60,000 bases of DNA from Symbiodinium natans (Eukaryota > Sar > Dinophyceae > Suessiales > Symbiodiniaceae), in assembly GCA_905221605.1 (NCBI GenBank), contig CAJNDS010001402.1, positions 290,501 through 350,500 of the forward strand, read 5' to 3'. This document shows positions 50,026 through 59,235 of the stretch, in pieces. The first letter of the stretch is position 1. Each line of letters starts with the position of its first letter. Below the pieces are notes generated by a model. The model was given only the letters and a program-made list of their open reading frames with translations, did not search any database and was not told where the DNA came from. The position numbers were made by a program, and so were the translations under genes.

Positions 50026-50769
50026 CTTTTCGTAGAGGTTTCATGCTGTAAAGGCAAGGCCCGAGCCCCAAAGCCCCAGGAATTGCCGCATCGACCCTGA
50101 GCCCTGAGGTTCAGCTTGACCATCTGCAAAACAATCCAAGAACCTGAAGCCCTGAAGCCTCGGAAGCTCCGAAAGCCCCCCAAAGCCCTGAACCCCAGGC
50201 TGGAGGGTGAGAGACCCGTGGCACAGGCAGCAATCTGCCGGGGGTTGGGAGAGTCCAGTGGTTCAGTTCATTTTTTAAATTTCGGCGGTTTGGTTAAGAG
50301 GGTCTTTGGCTAGTAGGGGCTCTAGCGATTGTGGATTTAGGGGTAAGGGTTTGGGTGTAGGGCTGTGGGGGTGCAAGGGTGCTTTGGGCTTCAGGGTTGA
50401 ATGCTGACGGGTTGCATTTTCAATGCAAGAGGGCCCAGCATGGACCTTTCTTGCCATGGTTTTTTGAAGACCAGGCTCCCTTGTGAGCCCCTTTTCGCCA
50501 GACAAGGGCACCCTTTGTGTTGCCAGGCCCCTGGGATTTAGTAGGGGTTTTGGGTTCAGGGGTTCAGGGTTGGTTGCAGGGTAACAGCGATTTGAGGGTT
50601 TCTGGTCGTAGGGCTGTAGGATTTCAGGGGCTTGGCGCGGGTTTTAGGGTTCACGGGCAGTCATGTCTTCCCTTAACTTCTAAACTCGGCTCATGGGTAG
50701 TTGTAAAGCGGGAGCGGACAGGAGATCGCACCTGAAACTCTACTGTACAAGCTCTAAACATCCAGCATC
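50026..50769. other. Spacer with weak exon candidates
   Basis: C-rich then G-rich telomere-like words. Small frames near 50400-50510 (minus) and 50705-50757 (plus, SGSGQEIAPETLLYKL) are too weak to call. Confidence 0.35.
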
Positions 50770-51569
50770 ATGAGCGTAACTTGGGGCTTGAGAATCCATG
50801 AAGGACCCAAGGGTAGCATGCCATCAGGCCGGCTGAAGCCCCAAAGTCCGTCCGCAAGAAAAGACATTCGACTTGTACCAAGCCCAACCCCAAACCCTCG
50901 ACCTGAAGAACCAAACGCCTGACATCATCAGCCATTGCGGCTCGGTGCTGTGCGCCCCGTCAAGTTGTGGATTACAGATTCAAAACTTCCAGGGCGCAGG
51001 CTTTGGGACTTGGGGTTTTTGAGGTTTGGGGTTTGCGGCTATCTCAGGGGTTTGGGGGTGGGGGGGGGGGCGATGGTGGAGAGCGACGAGGCAGAGCGCG
51101 AGCTGATGGGACTAGCGAGGTGCTCCTGCATACTCGGCAGGCTCGTTGGTTGGCTTTGTGTCTTGCAAGGGGTGATCATCTACGCTGATGGGCCCAACCC
51201 CCACGAGGATCGGGTTTGGATTCCCGAGATCTTCTTGCGAGCGCTCTTTGGCCCACTTTACCTGGGGCTCGAGGCACAGGCTCACAATGGCTACCTCGCA
51301 GCACACTGGATGCGCCATGCAGCGGCCCGTGTTGGCGCCGCGTTGGTGGGCTACTTCATTAACCGCATCTCCGTGGACGGGCGGATCTGGCTCTGGTACC
51401 CATGGCTCGGCTTGACCACCGCCATCCTCGCGGGGCTGGCGGGAGTGGCTGACCTTGTCTTCCTTGCGTGGCAGGTACGGCGGTGTTTTCCAAAGCTGAA
51501 GACCCAGCCGTAAAGGAAAAGCAGCTGTGGAAGATCCCGGTATTCCGAATATCGCCACTGGTTCCCTAG
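50770..51569 (+). CDS. Multi-span membrane protein, four exons
   Basis: Probable start ATG 50770 (MSVTWGLRIHEGPKGSMPSG). 50932-50993 (PLRLGAVRPVKLWITDSKLP). The large exon 51082-51474 (SDEAERELMGLARC...) contains hydrophobic stretches LVGWLCVLQGVIIYA, FLRALFGPLYLGL, RVGAALVGYFI and AILAGLAGVADLVFLAW, so about four membrane spans, and ends CAG|GTACGG. Intron 51475-51521 is only 47 nt. 51522-51569 finishes QLWKIPVFRISPLVP, TAG, in phase. Family not recognised. The phase from the second to the third exon is not resolved. Confidence 0.6.
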
Positions 51570-51847
51570 ATTGCATTTGAAAACCCTACGCCTGAAACCC
51601 TCCCTAGCCTAAACCAGCCGTAAAGAAGCCCCCTAAGCACCAAACCCTACAATCTCAAGTCTTGAGCCCATTTAGGTGGCTTACCTGGGGGTTTTGGGGG
51701 TCCAAAGTGAAGGACTTAGGATGCACAATGTAAAAGTTTAGGGATCGTCAACGCTGGACCCTACGCCCCCTAAACTCCACAATCGAACCCGCCGGTGGCC
51801 ACCGCAGCCAGGCGTTGGACTTCGCCCGCCCGGAGCGGGCGTGCCAG

Positions 51848-51917
51848 GGTGGGCAGAGCAGTATCTTTCCCCTCTCCGTGCTCGTGCTTCAACCCATGGC
51901 TCCTACTCTTCTTTCTG
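51848..51917 (+). CDS. Exon, hydrophobic
   Basis: GTGCCAG acceptor, TCTG|GTATGATG donor. Frame GGQSSIFPLSVLVLQPMAPT. Lies between two better genes; owner unknown. Confidence 0.38.
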
Positions 51918-52030
51918 GTATGATGAAGATAGCGGAAGGCGGTTGCGACGATGACGGGGAGTAGCCTATCAGTATTGCTGCATTCACTGCTGCCTGCTGC
52001 CTCTCTTGTGACTTTTGTTGCGTGCTCCTC

Positions 52031-53118
52031 ATGCCATTCGAGTTCGGATTCGCCTCCAAAATTGCTTGCACCCAGGCCATACACCACTGCCTCAACCCTC
52101 AGAAACTAGACCCTAGATCTGAAAGCTCAAGACACTGCAGGAGTACTGGGTCGACATCTTCCACGAGCTTACTGGTAAGCTGGAGACTAAGCTGCTGTTC
52201 TTCCCCCCCCCCCCGCCCCCCTCGCCCTGGGGCTCACTCTGTTGGCGGTGCCTGGCCCCCCTGATTTAGCAGAGTTTAGGGTTTCGGAAAACTTTAGGGA
52301 AGCTCCTCAGCCCCATGATCCCCAGTCCTCAAAGCCCTCCAAGCGGCTAAACCCTGATGATCCCTAAAACCCTGACGCCCGAACCCAAGCCAGCCACCCT
52401 GAACCCTTAAAGGAGATAAAAGGGGACTCCTAAACACTCTGAATCCCTAAGTTCTAAACTCTGGGGATGATGCCTCAGGGTTTTGCGGGGGTTTGGGGTT
52501 TCCTAGCAGCCAAGGAGCTGTCGCTGCAGGCCACCACACCCAGGGCCCTTGCGCTAGGGGAACTGCGCGAGGCGGCTCTGAGAATTTCGGGGCTAAGCCA
52601 GGCTTCTACCGCGTGAAAGGTCGGCTCCTGCAACCTTTCCTTGAGACCTTGAGCTCGAGGTTTGAGAATGAGTTTCGGGGTGTGACGGTGCATCTGTGTG
52701 TTGTTAGTTGAATTGGCTGAAGATGCCCCCTCGTCACGGTAAGGACCCGAAAGCCGAACTTACTATTACTATTCTTATTCTTATTCTTATTCTTATTAGT
52801 CTTCTTATTATTGTCATTATGATTAGTACTATTATGATGATGATGATGATCATCATCATCATCTTTACTATTCTCATTGTTGTTGAACCTCCTAGCCTGC
52901 GAAACCCTCAGCCCGAAGCCCGGAACCCACGTGAACCCTCGACCCCAGACCGCCTTCAACCTGTACGCTGCTTTCCTGGAGCAAAACAGCTGCCTTGTGG
53001 AGTCCGCGGGCCCAGCTAGGGTTTTTTTGGTGTCTGGGAGGTTTCTTTTGGGGTTTTGAGGCCCCCGGATTTTGAACAAGGATTTCGGATTTGGAGAGAG
53101 CCTTCGGAGAGTTCTTGA
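52031..53118 (+). CDS. Small five-exon gene, unknown protein
   Basis: Exons 52031-52075 (MPFEFGFASKIACTQ, GC donor), 52141-52174 (EYWVDIFHELT, GTAAGC donor), 52510-52571 (KELSLQATTPRALALGELRE, GC donor), 52949-53009 (TAFNLYAAFLEQNSCLVESA, GC donor), 53081-53118 (FRIWREPSESS, stop TGA). All five joins keep phase, which supports a complete protein of about 80 residues. Helical, slightly acidic; no motif recognised. The third intron holds a simple repeat of TTATTC/ATGATG type (52765-52870). Confidence 0.6.
52760..52875. repeat. AT-rich trinucleotide microsatellite
   Basis: (TTATTC)n, then (ATG)n facing (ATC)n, i.e. an inverted simple repeat, within an intron. Confidence 0.85.
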
Positions 53119-53349
53119 AAAACTTACCAACCTGTAGCCAAGGCCGGGCCCGAGAGGGCTCTGAGACTCAAAAAGCTCCCCCAAACCCTAGCGTTACGAA
53201 GCCCGACGCCAAGAGCAGTTGTGGAAGCCTGGCGTCTCCCCTCGAGCCTCATCCCACAGCTCTTAAGAAAGGAACCCGGGCTCCGATGGTTCGGGCTTCG
53301 GGGCTTTCGGGGACTCTTATCGGGGTCGCTCTGGTTCGGGACTTAGGTT
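53119..53349. other. Possible exon, unresolved
   Basis: A plus frame with SVTKPDAKSSCGSLASPLEP is open between 53190 and 53300; no clear borders. Confidence 0.25.
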
Positions 53350-53552
53350 ATTTAAAGTCTAGCTTATTTATAAGAAATAATACAAAATTAATAAAAAACT
53401 ATTAATTTCGAAAATGAAGATTTTTTTTAAATGGTCAAAAATATTGCACGAATGATGACTTTACTCTTTTAGATTTACTTAATTATTTTGATTACAATAT
53501 TTCTTTATTAGTTGATGAATATAATTCTTTTATTTCTACTAAAAAAGATTGA
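53350..53552 (+). pseudogene. thiS: AT-rich plastid-type thiS fragment (decayed)
   Basis: A sharply AT-rich island. From ATG 53414 the reading is MKI..., then a run of eight T (53421-53428) shifts the frame. In the next frame it continues LNGQKYCTNDDFTLLDLLNY then FDYNISLLVDEYNSF, stopping at TGA 53550-53552. This matches the N-terminal two thirds of ThiS, the sulfur-carrier protein of thiamine thiazole synthesis encoded in red-lineage plastids. The C-terminal part with the Gly-Gly tail needed for thiocarboxylation is missing. Frameshift plus truncation make it non-functional. Best explained as plastid DNA inserted in the nucleus; an AT-rich bacterial source is an alternative. Confidence 0.65.
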
Positions 53553-53778
53553 ACAGGCGTCGTTTTTGCTGGCAGGCGCGGTACTTAGGGGCCCTGGACC
53601 TTTGCCGCGCGCGCGCTCGGGCCGCGGGAAACGCTGGCAGGCGCGACACAGGCGTCGTTTCTGCTGACAGGCACGGTACTTAGAGGCCTTGGACTCTTGC
53701 CGCGCGCGCGCTCGGGCCGCGGGAAACGCTGGCAGGCGCGACACAGGCGTCGTTTTTGCTGGCAGGCGCGGTACTCTT
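53553..53778. repeat. Tandem repeat, 95-bp unit, about 2.4 copies
   Basis: Units start at 53553, 53648 and 53743 (ACAGGCGTCGTTT). Each holds TTGCCGCGCGCGCGCTCGGG. The first unit starts exactly where the thiS fragment ends. Confidence 0.85.
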
Positions 53779-53834
53779 TCAGGGTTCAGGGTGCTGGGAT
53801 CTGGCCAAGGATCTGCCTGAGTGAGAGATTCGCC

Positions 53835-55665
53835 ATGGAGGACATCTTGGGCTGCCGTGTGGCGGATTCCCGGCCGCGGCATAAGGTAGAGGAAGGTTTA
53901 TGGTACTTAAGCCCGAAACACCAAGGCCTACGCACCATCATGCAATGCTATAGCCTATAGCCCCATGAATCTTAAGCCCCAGGACCAGCTCTGGCCGTCT
54001 TTGGCCGCGATTGCCAGCCGCGCGCGCCGCCGTGGAGGCATCGCTTGGGGCTGAGGATTGTTTAGGGTTTAGGTTTTGGGGTTTTAGGGTGGGAGGTGTG
54101 GGGTTTAGGGTGAAGAGGTTGGGACTTTGATTTTTGGGTTTCGGGTTGAGGATGTAGGGTTTCCTAAACTCATAGAGCCCGAAACTTCGTAAACTCCAAA
54201 CCGAACAGAGACCCTCGACGCTCGACCCTACTCCCTTCCCCGATCTTACCCCCCTTGCCCTCCCCTTACAAACACGCTCGAGTCCTGAAGCCGTTACCTG
54301 CAAGCTTTCCGTCAACAAGGTCCCTGTTTCGATTTGTGGGGTGTTTGCTATGAAGCTCTTCGCCCCTACGAGCCCATCAGTCGACACTCCCTGGACCCCT
54401 GAACCCCACGCATGATCCCCCACACCCAGACCGGGAGGCGCGCCACAGCATGTCCTCGAAGTGGTGCAGGAAGTGGAGGACCACCCTTTCCGTTTCTGGG
54501 TTTTCAGGATGTTTCAGGGGTTCTATAGGCTTCCATTTAAGGGCCTGTGTAGGGATTCAGGCACTTGAGGGTGTTTGGTTTGAAAGTCTTTTGGCTTTTG
54601 CTACACACAGGATTCCAAAGGCCTAGCGGTGTTTCGGGTTTAGGGGTGGGAGTTCGAGGCTTTACGTTCTCAGGGTGTCCTTCAACATGGGGTCCAAGTG
54701 GGGAGGGTTTAGGGTTGAGGGTTTAGGGTTTTCGTTCAGGGGCGGTTCCTACGGAAGCTTGAGGAGCGTTGACATGGACCAAGGTCAAGATCTTGCCCTG
54801 AACTGCCCTAACCCCCCTGAAGTTCGCCAGAAGCAGCTGTTTTTTTGAGTTTCGAGATTCTCATCAGAACTCCTAAAGCAACGCCCCAGCGCCACATGCA
54901 GGACGGGTGCACCGAGCCTTTGGATGGGCAGGCTTTGCTGCGGGTGACAATCTAGAAAGCTGTCCATATGCTTGAGTCAAGGTATCAGCTCAGGGTTTCT
55001 AAGATTTGCGCTCCAGGGATTTGTTCAGGATACTTGCGCCCAAATCCTTGAAGCCCTGGCCCTGGCGGGTGATTCCGACATCAGGTAATGGTCGGGTTTG
55101 CCACGTGACTAGATGGGCTCGAAAAGATAGTGAAGTATGCGAAATGTTTGTTTGAGCATGTCGGTCAGCATATGGCTTTTTCTACTCTAGTACCTGGCTG
55201 TGTCTGTATACTATGTATATATATATATATATGTATCCACATACGCATACATGGGTGTTTGCATATCTACACTTACCATTAATATGTATATGTAGTATAT
55301 GTACATGCATGCCTCTTTCGCAGATGCTCAGAACACTCTAAGAACCACCCTAGTTTACACCTATCTTCACACACATACACAAACACACTCGCGCTTGCGA
55401 AGGGCTTGTTGGGGCGCGCTCTCCGGGCGCCTTAACATTCGTGGGCTGGCTTCCAGGTTTAGAGTTTGGTTGGGTAGGTTTTTTTTGTGCAAAGGGGTTC
55501 TAGATCACTTCTGTCTGCAGCGTGTTGGGCTCACAAGCAGCCATTGTTCATCTTCCCCGAAGCATCGGCCACTTCGTGATAAGGGTAGTGATAAAATCAG
55601 CTGTGGTGGCGGTTGTCGTTGTAGTAGTGGCTTACCTGTTGTTTCATGAGCAGCGTCGGAAGTAG
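53835..55665 (+). CDS. Multi-exon gene with C-terminal membrane anchor
   Basis: Possible start 53835 (MEDILGCRVADSRPRHK, GTAGAG donor), phase 0 to 53989 onward (LWPSLAAIASRARRRGGIAW). 54430-54499 (PGGAPQHVLEVVQEVEDHPF), 54740-54783 (GGSYGSLRSVDMDQ, GTCAAG donor), 54902-54943 (DGCTEPLDGQALLR, GTGACA donor), 55029-55084 (DTCAQILEALALAGDSDI, GTAATG donor). Terminal exon 55504-55665 after GGTTCTAG carries AVVAVVVVVVAYLLF then HEQRRK and TAG, a single hydrophobic span with a short basic tail. Splice sites are good, but grouping into one gene is inferred. Family unknown. 54260-54410 may hold a further exon on either strand. Confidence 0.5.
55090..55440. other. AT-richer stretch with (TA)n microsatellite
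   Basis: TATATATA near 55215-55232 and CACACATACAC words; no exon seen. Probably intronic. Confidence 0.5.
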
Positions 55666-55799
55666 GGCTGTTTGCGAGCCAGCAAGTGCGTCTAGTTGAT
55701 GGGGTGAAGATGTCAAATTCCTGTTCCCAAGATATCCAAGCCAAGCAGCCCCAAACCGCGAGTCGCAAGAGATCTCGAACATGTAATCCGCTCAGGAAC

Positions 55800-56284
55800 A
55801 TGGCTCTGCTCGCTGGCTTTCTCGGCCTACTTCTGCCTCAAGTGGCGAATGGTCAAGATTTCCTGCAGCGAAAGCAGCAGGCCTGGAAATCGGTTTAGGG
55901 GGTTAGGGCTTGGTTTAGGGGTTTATGGTTCAGGGGTTTAAGGGTTGTCGGCTTAGCTCAATATAGGCGCAGGCAGAGGGCTTTGGGGAACTATATTGCA
56001 TGGTGTGGCCTGTAGGGATATACAGGGACAAAGCCACAGTCGAAGAGTACATGATGAGCCTTCCACGAGCTCCGTGTCTCCAGCCGCGGTTTAGGGTTTA
56101 GGGTTTAGGGTTTAGGGTTTAGGATTCAGGGTTTAGGCTACCTTGCATGTCAGGACCCATAAGTGTAACCACGGTTTGCGGCGGCCACTGTTTGGGGAAT
56201 ATGCCAACATCTGAAATGACCGATGCCTGGCTGGTGCTCAGCGCATGGGCCCAGATTTGGTACGCTGACAATGTTCGGCGGTGA
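55800..56284 (+). CDS. Secreted small protein, three exons, telomere-repeat introns
   Basis: Exon 1 55800-55892: MALLAGFLGLLLPQVANG is a clean signal peptide followed by QDFLQRKQQAWKS; donor TCG|GTTTAGGG (an upstream in-frame ATG at 55710 would bury the signal). Intron 1 55893-55972 is G-rich and ends GGCGCAG. Exon 2 55973-56088: EGFGELYCMVWPVGIYRDKA then TVEEYMMSLPRAPCLQP; donor CCGCG|GTTTAGGG. Intron 2 56089-56136 is TTTAGGG repeats only. Exon 3 56137-56284: GPISVTTVCGGHCLGNMPTS then TDAWLVLSAWAQIWYADNVR, stop TGA. All phases agree; about 118 residues, four or more Cys. Function unknown. Confidence 0.65.
56089..56136 (+). other. 48-nt intron made of TTTAGGG repeats
   Basis: Begins GTTTAGGG and ends GGGTTTAG. 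Six of the seven units are TTTAGGG, one is TTTAGGA followed by TTCAGGG. Both splice dinucleotides come from the repeat (GT of GGGTTTA, AG of TTTAG). Removing it preserves the reading frame of the flanking exons. Confidence 0.6.
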
Positions 56285-56511
56285 GGCATCGCACATGGGA
56301 GTTCGTCCAGAATGACTCCGCATAAGCCTAAGCCCAGCACTGACGTCCCAAATCCGGAAACTTTACCGACCTCAACCCTTTGCTAAATCCTCAGGGCTTT
56401 TTGAGTTTCGGGTCCAAGGTTTCAGGGTTTAAGGTTTCAGGGTTCGCGCTTCGGGTTTGAGGTCTCGAGGGCCGAAAGCCAGAGACTTGCAAAGTAAGCA
56501 TCCCATGGCAG

Positions 56512-57061
56512 GTCACCGCGAGCAGTCTCTACCGAGGATTCCGGGAGCCATACTTGCGGGCCGGTTTTAAGAGTTCGGGGTTTAGGGGTTTTGGGAGTTA
56601 TGTAGACCGTGGAACCCTACACCCCACCCCTAGAGGTACCGGGCCGTTGCAGCTCCCTAAACCCTAACCCTAAACCCTAGGCCATAAACCCGAAACCCTT
56701 GCAGGATGGGCAAGTGCCCAGCAGATGGAGGACATCCTCCGCTTCACGGAGGACCTGGCGCCCAAAATCCTCCCAAGTTTACCCCTTTCCGTACCCGAGA
56801 GCCGAAGTTATTCGGTTTAGGGTTTAGGGTTTAGGGTTTAGGGTTTAGGGTTTAGGGTTTAGGGGTTAGGGGTTAGGGTTTAGGGTTCAACATCTTAATC
56901 AGAGCCTCAAACCCCCTAAAGCTCCTGACTCTTAAAGGCCCCCAAGGCCTGCAGCTCCAGAAAACCCTTTGGAGGACTGCTTCTCCAAGCTCCCGGACGA
57001 GACCCTGAATGCAGCCACATCTCAGGAGGAAGTACACCAGTCCGCCGACTGCGTCCCCTGA
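56512..57061 (+). CDS. Exons of an unknown protein, with paralogue at 58628
   Basis: 56512-56559 (CATGGCAG acceptor; VTASSLYRGFREPYLR, GC donor). 56705-56814 (CCTTGCAG acceptor; WASAQQMEDILRFTEDLAPK then ILPSLPLSVPESRSYS, donor TCG|GTTTAGGG). Terminal segment about 56961-57061 (PENPLEDCFSKLPDETLNAA then TSQEEVHQSADCVP, TGA). The G-strand array at 56815-56887 follows the donor directly. Not a family I can name. Confidence 0.48.
56815..56887. repeat. TTTAGGG array starting at a splice donor
   Basis: About ten units; the first GTTTAGGG is the donor of exon 56705-56814. Confidence 0.85.
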
Positions 57062-57172
57062 CTGCCAGTAGATGTCGGGCCCGAAGCAAGGAAGCCCCCA
57101 ACCCTCAATTCAAAACCCTGATTCCAAAACCCGAATCCCTAACCCTAAACCCTAAACCCTGAACCTGAACCC

Positions 57173-57319
57173 GAGACAGTGGAGGCCCTGAGTGCTTCGA
57201 GAAATCCAAGCCCTGAAGCCTGTTGGAGACGAAGCGCACCAAAAACCCTGAACGGATTAATTCCAAGAAACACTGGTGGCGTGTTTCGTTGTTGCCACCC
57301 TCCTGAATCCCAACCTTGA
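57173..57319 (+). CDS. Exon, strand ambiguous
   Basis: Plus frame ETVEALSASRNPSPEACWRR then SAPKTLNGLIPRNTGGVFRC, stop TGA. The minus strand (LGSLTLCQGWDSGGWQQRNT) is open as well. Confidence 0.33.
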   Translation, partial: ETVEALSASRNPSPEACWRRSAPKTLNGLIPRNTGGVFRCCHPPESQP

Positions 57320-57603
57320 CAGAGGGTAAGACTTCCCAGATATTTAGGCAGTAACAGCAATGTGTTTCAGTTCCAGGGTGCTATGGTTCATCGTCCCTAG
57401 AGCCCCTTTCCAAGAAGAGAACACATTGGGTGCAAAGTATCAATCATCGGTCAACCGATTCTTGGCACTGAAACCCTAAACCCTCGCCCAAGCCAAACCC
57501 TCAAACCCTTAAACCTCTAAACGCCCAAAGCCTGAACCCCGAAACCCTAAACCCTGAACCCTGAACCCTAAACCCTAAACCCCAAACCCCGAAACCCACT
57601 CAG

Positions 57604-57670
57604 GTGGCCCTGAAGTGTGAGGAGAGGTGGGGTTGGAGCCCACAGCTGACGGGTAGCGGGCCGGACACAG
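57604..57670 (+). CDS. Exon, unknown protein
   Basis: CACTCAG acceptor; VALKCEERWGWSPQLTGSGP; ACACAG|GTCAGC donor. CCCTAAA words left, TTTAGGG/TTGAGGG words right. Confidence 0.48.
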
Positions 57671-57810
57671 GTCAGCACCCCAAGAGTCTCAGGGTGTAGG
57701 GTTTAGGGTTTAGGGTTGAGGGTTTAGGGTTGAGGGTTTAGGGTTGAGGGTTTAGGGTTTGAGGGTTTTAGGTTGAGGGTTTGGGGTTGTTTCCCTACGG
57801 GGGACAGTTT

Positions 57811-58143
57811 CGAAGTAGTTTCCATTTTGAGTGTGGTGTAGGATGCAAGGACTTGCATCCGCTACTTGGCCAAGATTGGAAGCTACATTCTCTTCTCGAG
57901 CACAGTACCCCAAGATGTAAGATTTCACACGAGGAAATATCCACGCGGATCACAAAAGAAGCTACCACCTCTACCCCTGAACCTTCCAAGCAGGATTTAG
58001 AGAAGTCGCAGGTGGACCCTACAACACCTACGGCGCCAGCCACGCCGTCGTTGGCGCTCGGACGCCGGCGGGGAAGTGGCAGTTCATCTTGCGCCTTGGC
58101 TCCATCTGCATTTTTTGGAACCCCACACTTCCCCAAAAGATGA
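57811..58143 (+). CDS. Long exon, Ser/Thr/Pro-rich tail
   Basis: GGGGACAG acceptor; FRSSFHFECGVGCKDLHPLL, then STRITKEATTSTPEPSKQDL, ending SAFFGTPHFPKR and TGA 58141. The longest clean exon of the right end. Unknown; the tail looks disordered. Confidence 0.48.
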   Translation, partial: RSSFHFECGVGCKDLHPLLGQDWKLHSLLEHSTPRCKISHEEISTRITKEATTSTPEPSKQDLEKSQVDPTTPTAPATPSLALGRRRGSGSSSCALAPSAFFGTPHFPKR

Positions 58144-58159
58144 GTTTCGGGCTTTGCAG

Positions 58160-58396
58160 TTCTGAAATCCACTTTTCGTGTGCGCTTGAACTGTGTTTGG
58201 GACTCACGTCGATGCAAAGTCTTGGCTGAACCCTGCTGTCTGATGGCTGCTGGGAGATCCCAGGTATACAGCGTCGCCGCAGGTTCCCCTGGAGGGAGCC
58301 TCAACTGAAGCTGGCAAGTTCAGGCTGTTTCGGATGCCGACTTCCCACAGGGGCAGTTTTTCCCTGCTTACCTGGGCTAAGGGCCACGTGTGTCGG
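58160..58396 (+). CDS. Two exons, Cys-containing protein
   Basis: 58160-58263 (TTTGCAG acceptor; LKSTFRVRLNCVWDSRRCKV then LAEPCCLMAAGRSQ, donor CAG|GTATAC). 58283-58396 (CGCCGCAG acceptor; VPLEGASTEAGKFRLFRMPT then SHRGSFSLLTWAKGHVCR, donor CGG|GTATCT). They are phase 0 to each other, with only 19 nt between, so either a 19-nt intron or alternative exons. Confidence 0.45.
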
Positions 58397-58484
58397 GTAT
58401 CTGGAACTCAGACAAGGCGCAACCAGCACACTAAACCCCAACCAACCCTTTAGCCTCAAAAGCCCAAAAGCCTTCACTCCTAAA

Positions 58485-58617
58485 CCCTAAACCCTAAACC
58501 CTAAACCCTAGACCCTAGACCCTAGACCCTAGACCCTAGACCCTAGACCCTAGACCCTAGACCCTAGACCCTAGACCCTAGACCCTAGACCCTAAACCCT
58601 AAACCCTAAACCCTAAA
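58485..58617. repeat. Telomere-type array with homogeneous CCCTAGA variant core
   Basis: CCCTAAA units on both flanks and about a dozen uninterrupted CCCTAGA units in the middle (58509-58592). Confidence 0.9.
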
Positions 58618-58627
58618 CTTCACTCAG

Positions 58628-58729
58628 GAGCCGTCACTGCCAGCAGCCTCGTCAAGGGCTGGGCCTCAGCCGACCAAGAGCTGCCCAGCTCAAAAAAGAA
58701 GCACCGGGCATTTGTCGTCTTGAACTGGG
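58628..58729 (+). CDS. Exon, paralogous to 56512/56705 exons
   Basis: TTCACTCAG acceptor; AVTASSLVKGWASADQELPS then SKKKHRAFVVLNWG. VTASSL...GWASA matches VTASSL (56512) plus WASAQQ (56705). It ends GGG|GCGGGTTT at the first bases of a family-2 element, i.e. a GC donor provided by the element. Confidence 0.5.
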
Positions 58730-58730
58730 G

Positions 58731-58839
58731 CGGGTTTCCGAAATTACCGGGTACCTTATTCCTGGGTCCTTATTATAAGGGAGCCCAGGTAAGTAAGTGG
58801 GGGTCTATATTAGGGGTCCGCTATTTTCGTAAACCCCCT
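58731..58839. mobile_element. MITE-like element, family 2, copy 2
   Basis: CGGGTTTCCGAAATT ... TTTTCGTAAACCCCC ends, interior GGTCCTTATTATAAGGGAG and TTAGGGGTCC as in 9651-9750. Confidence 0.65.
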
Positions 58840-59042
58840 TTGGTCGAGTAGTGTTCGTTTTCTGTGTTCGTAGTCCAAATCTAACTCTTGTCATCATCTT
58901 GGTGCGTTGTGTAAGCCAACCCTGATCCCGAAAACCCTATGGCCCTGCAGCCTACATAGCCCTACAACCCGAAAACCCCATGGCCCTATCACGATTTCAC
59001 CCTGCCTAAAACCCTAAATCCTAGACCCCTGCACCGCAAGAA

Positions 59043-59142
59043 ATCAGGATTGACCTGGTGCGCTTCGCGGAGGAGTGCCCCTCTGCTGTTGTCACCTTGT
59101 TGGCTGGGAGGGGGATTGCGCCGAACATTCGAGCGGGACAGG
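59043..59142 (+). CDS. Exon, unknown protein
   Basis: AAG/CAG acceptor; IRIDLVRFAEECPSAVVTLL then AGRGIAPNIRAGQG; donor GG|GTGGGGG followed by a TTTAGGG array. Strong coding look. Confidence 0.5.
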
Positions 59143-59152
59143 GTGGGGGAGT

Positions 59153-59235
59153 TTAGGGTTTAGGGTTTAGGGTTTAGGGTTTAGGGTTTAGGGTTTAGGG
59201 TTTAGGGTTTAGGGTTTAGGGTTTAGGGTTTAGGG
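59153..59235. repeat. TTTAGGG array
   Basis: About twelve perfect units directly downstream of the exon 59043-59142. Confidence 0.95.
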
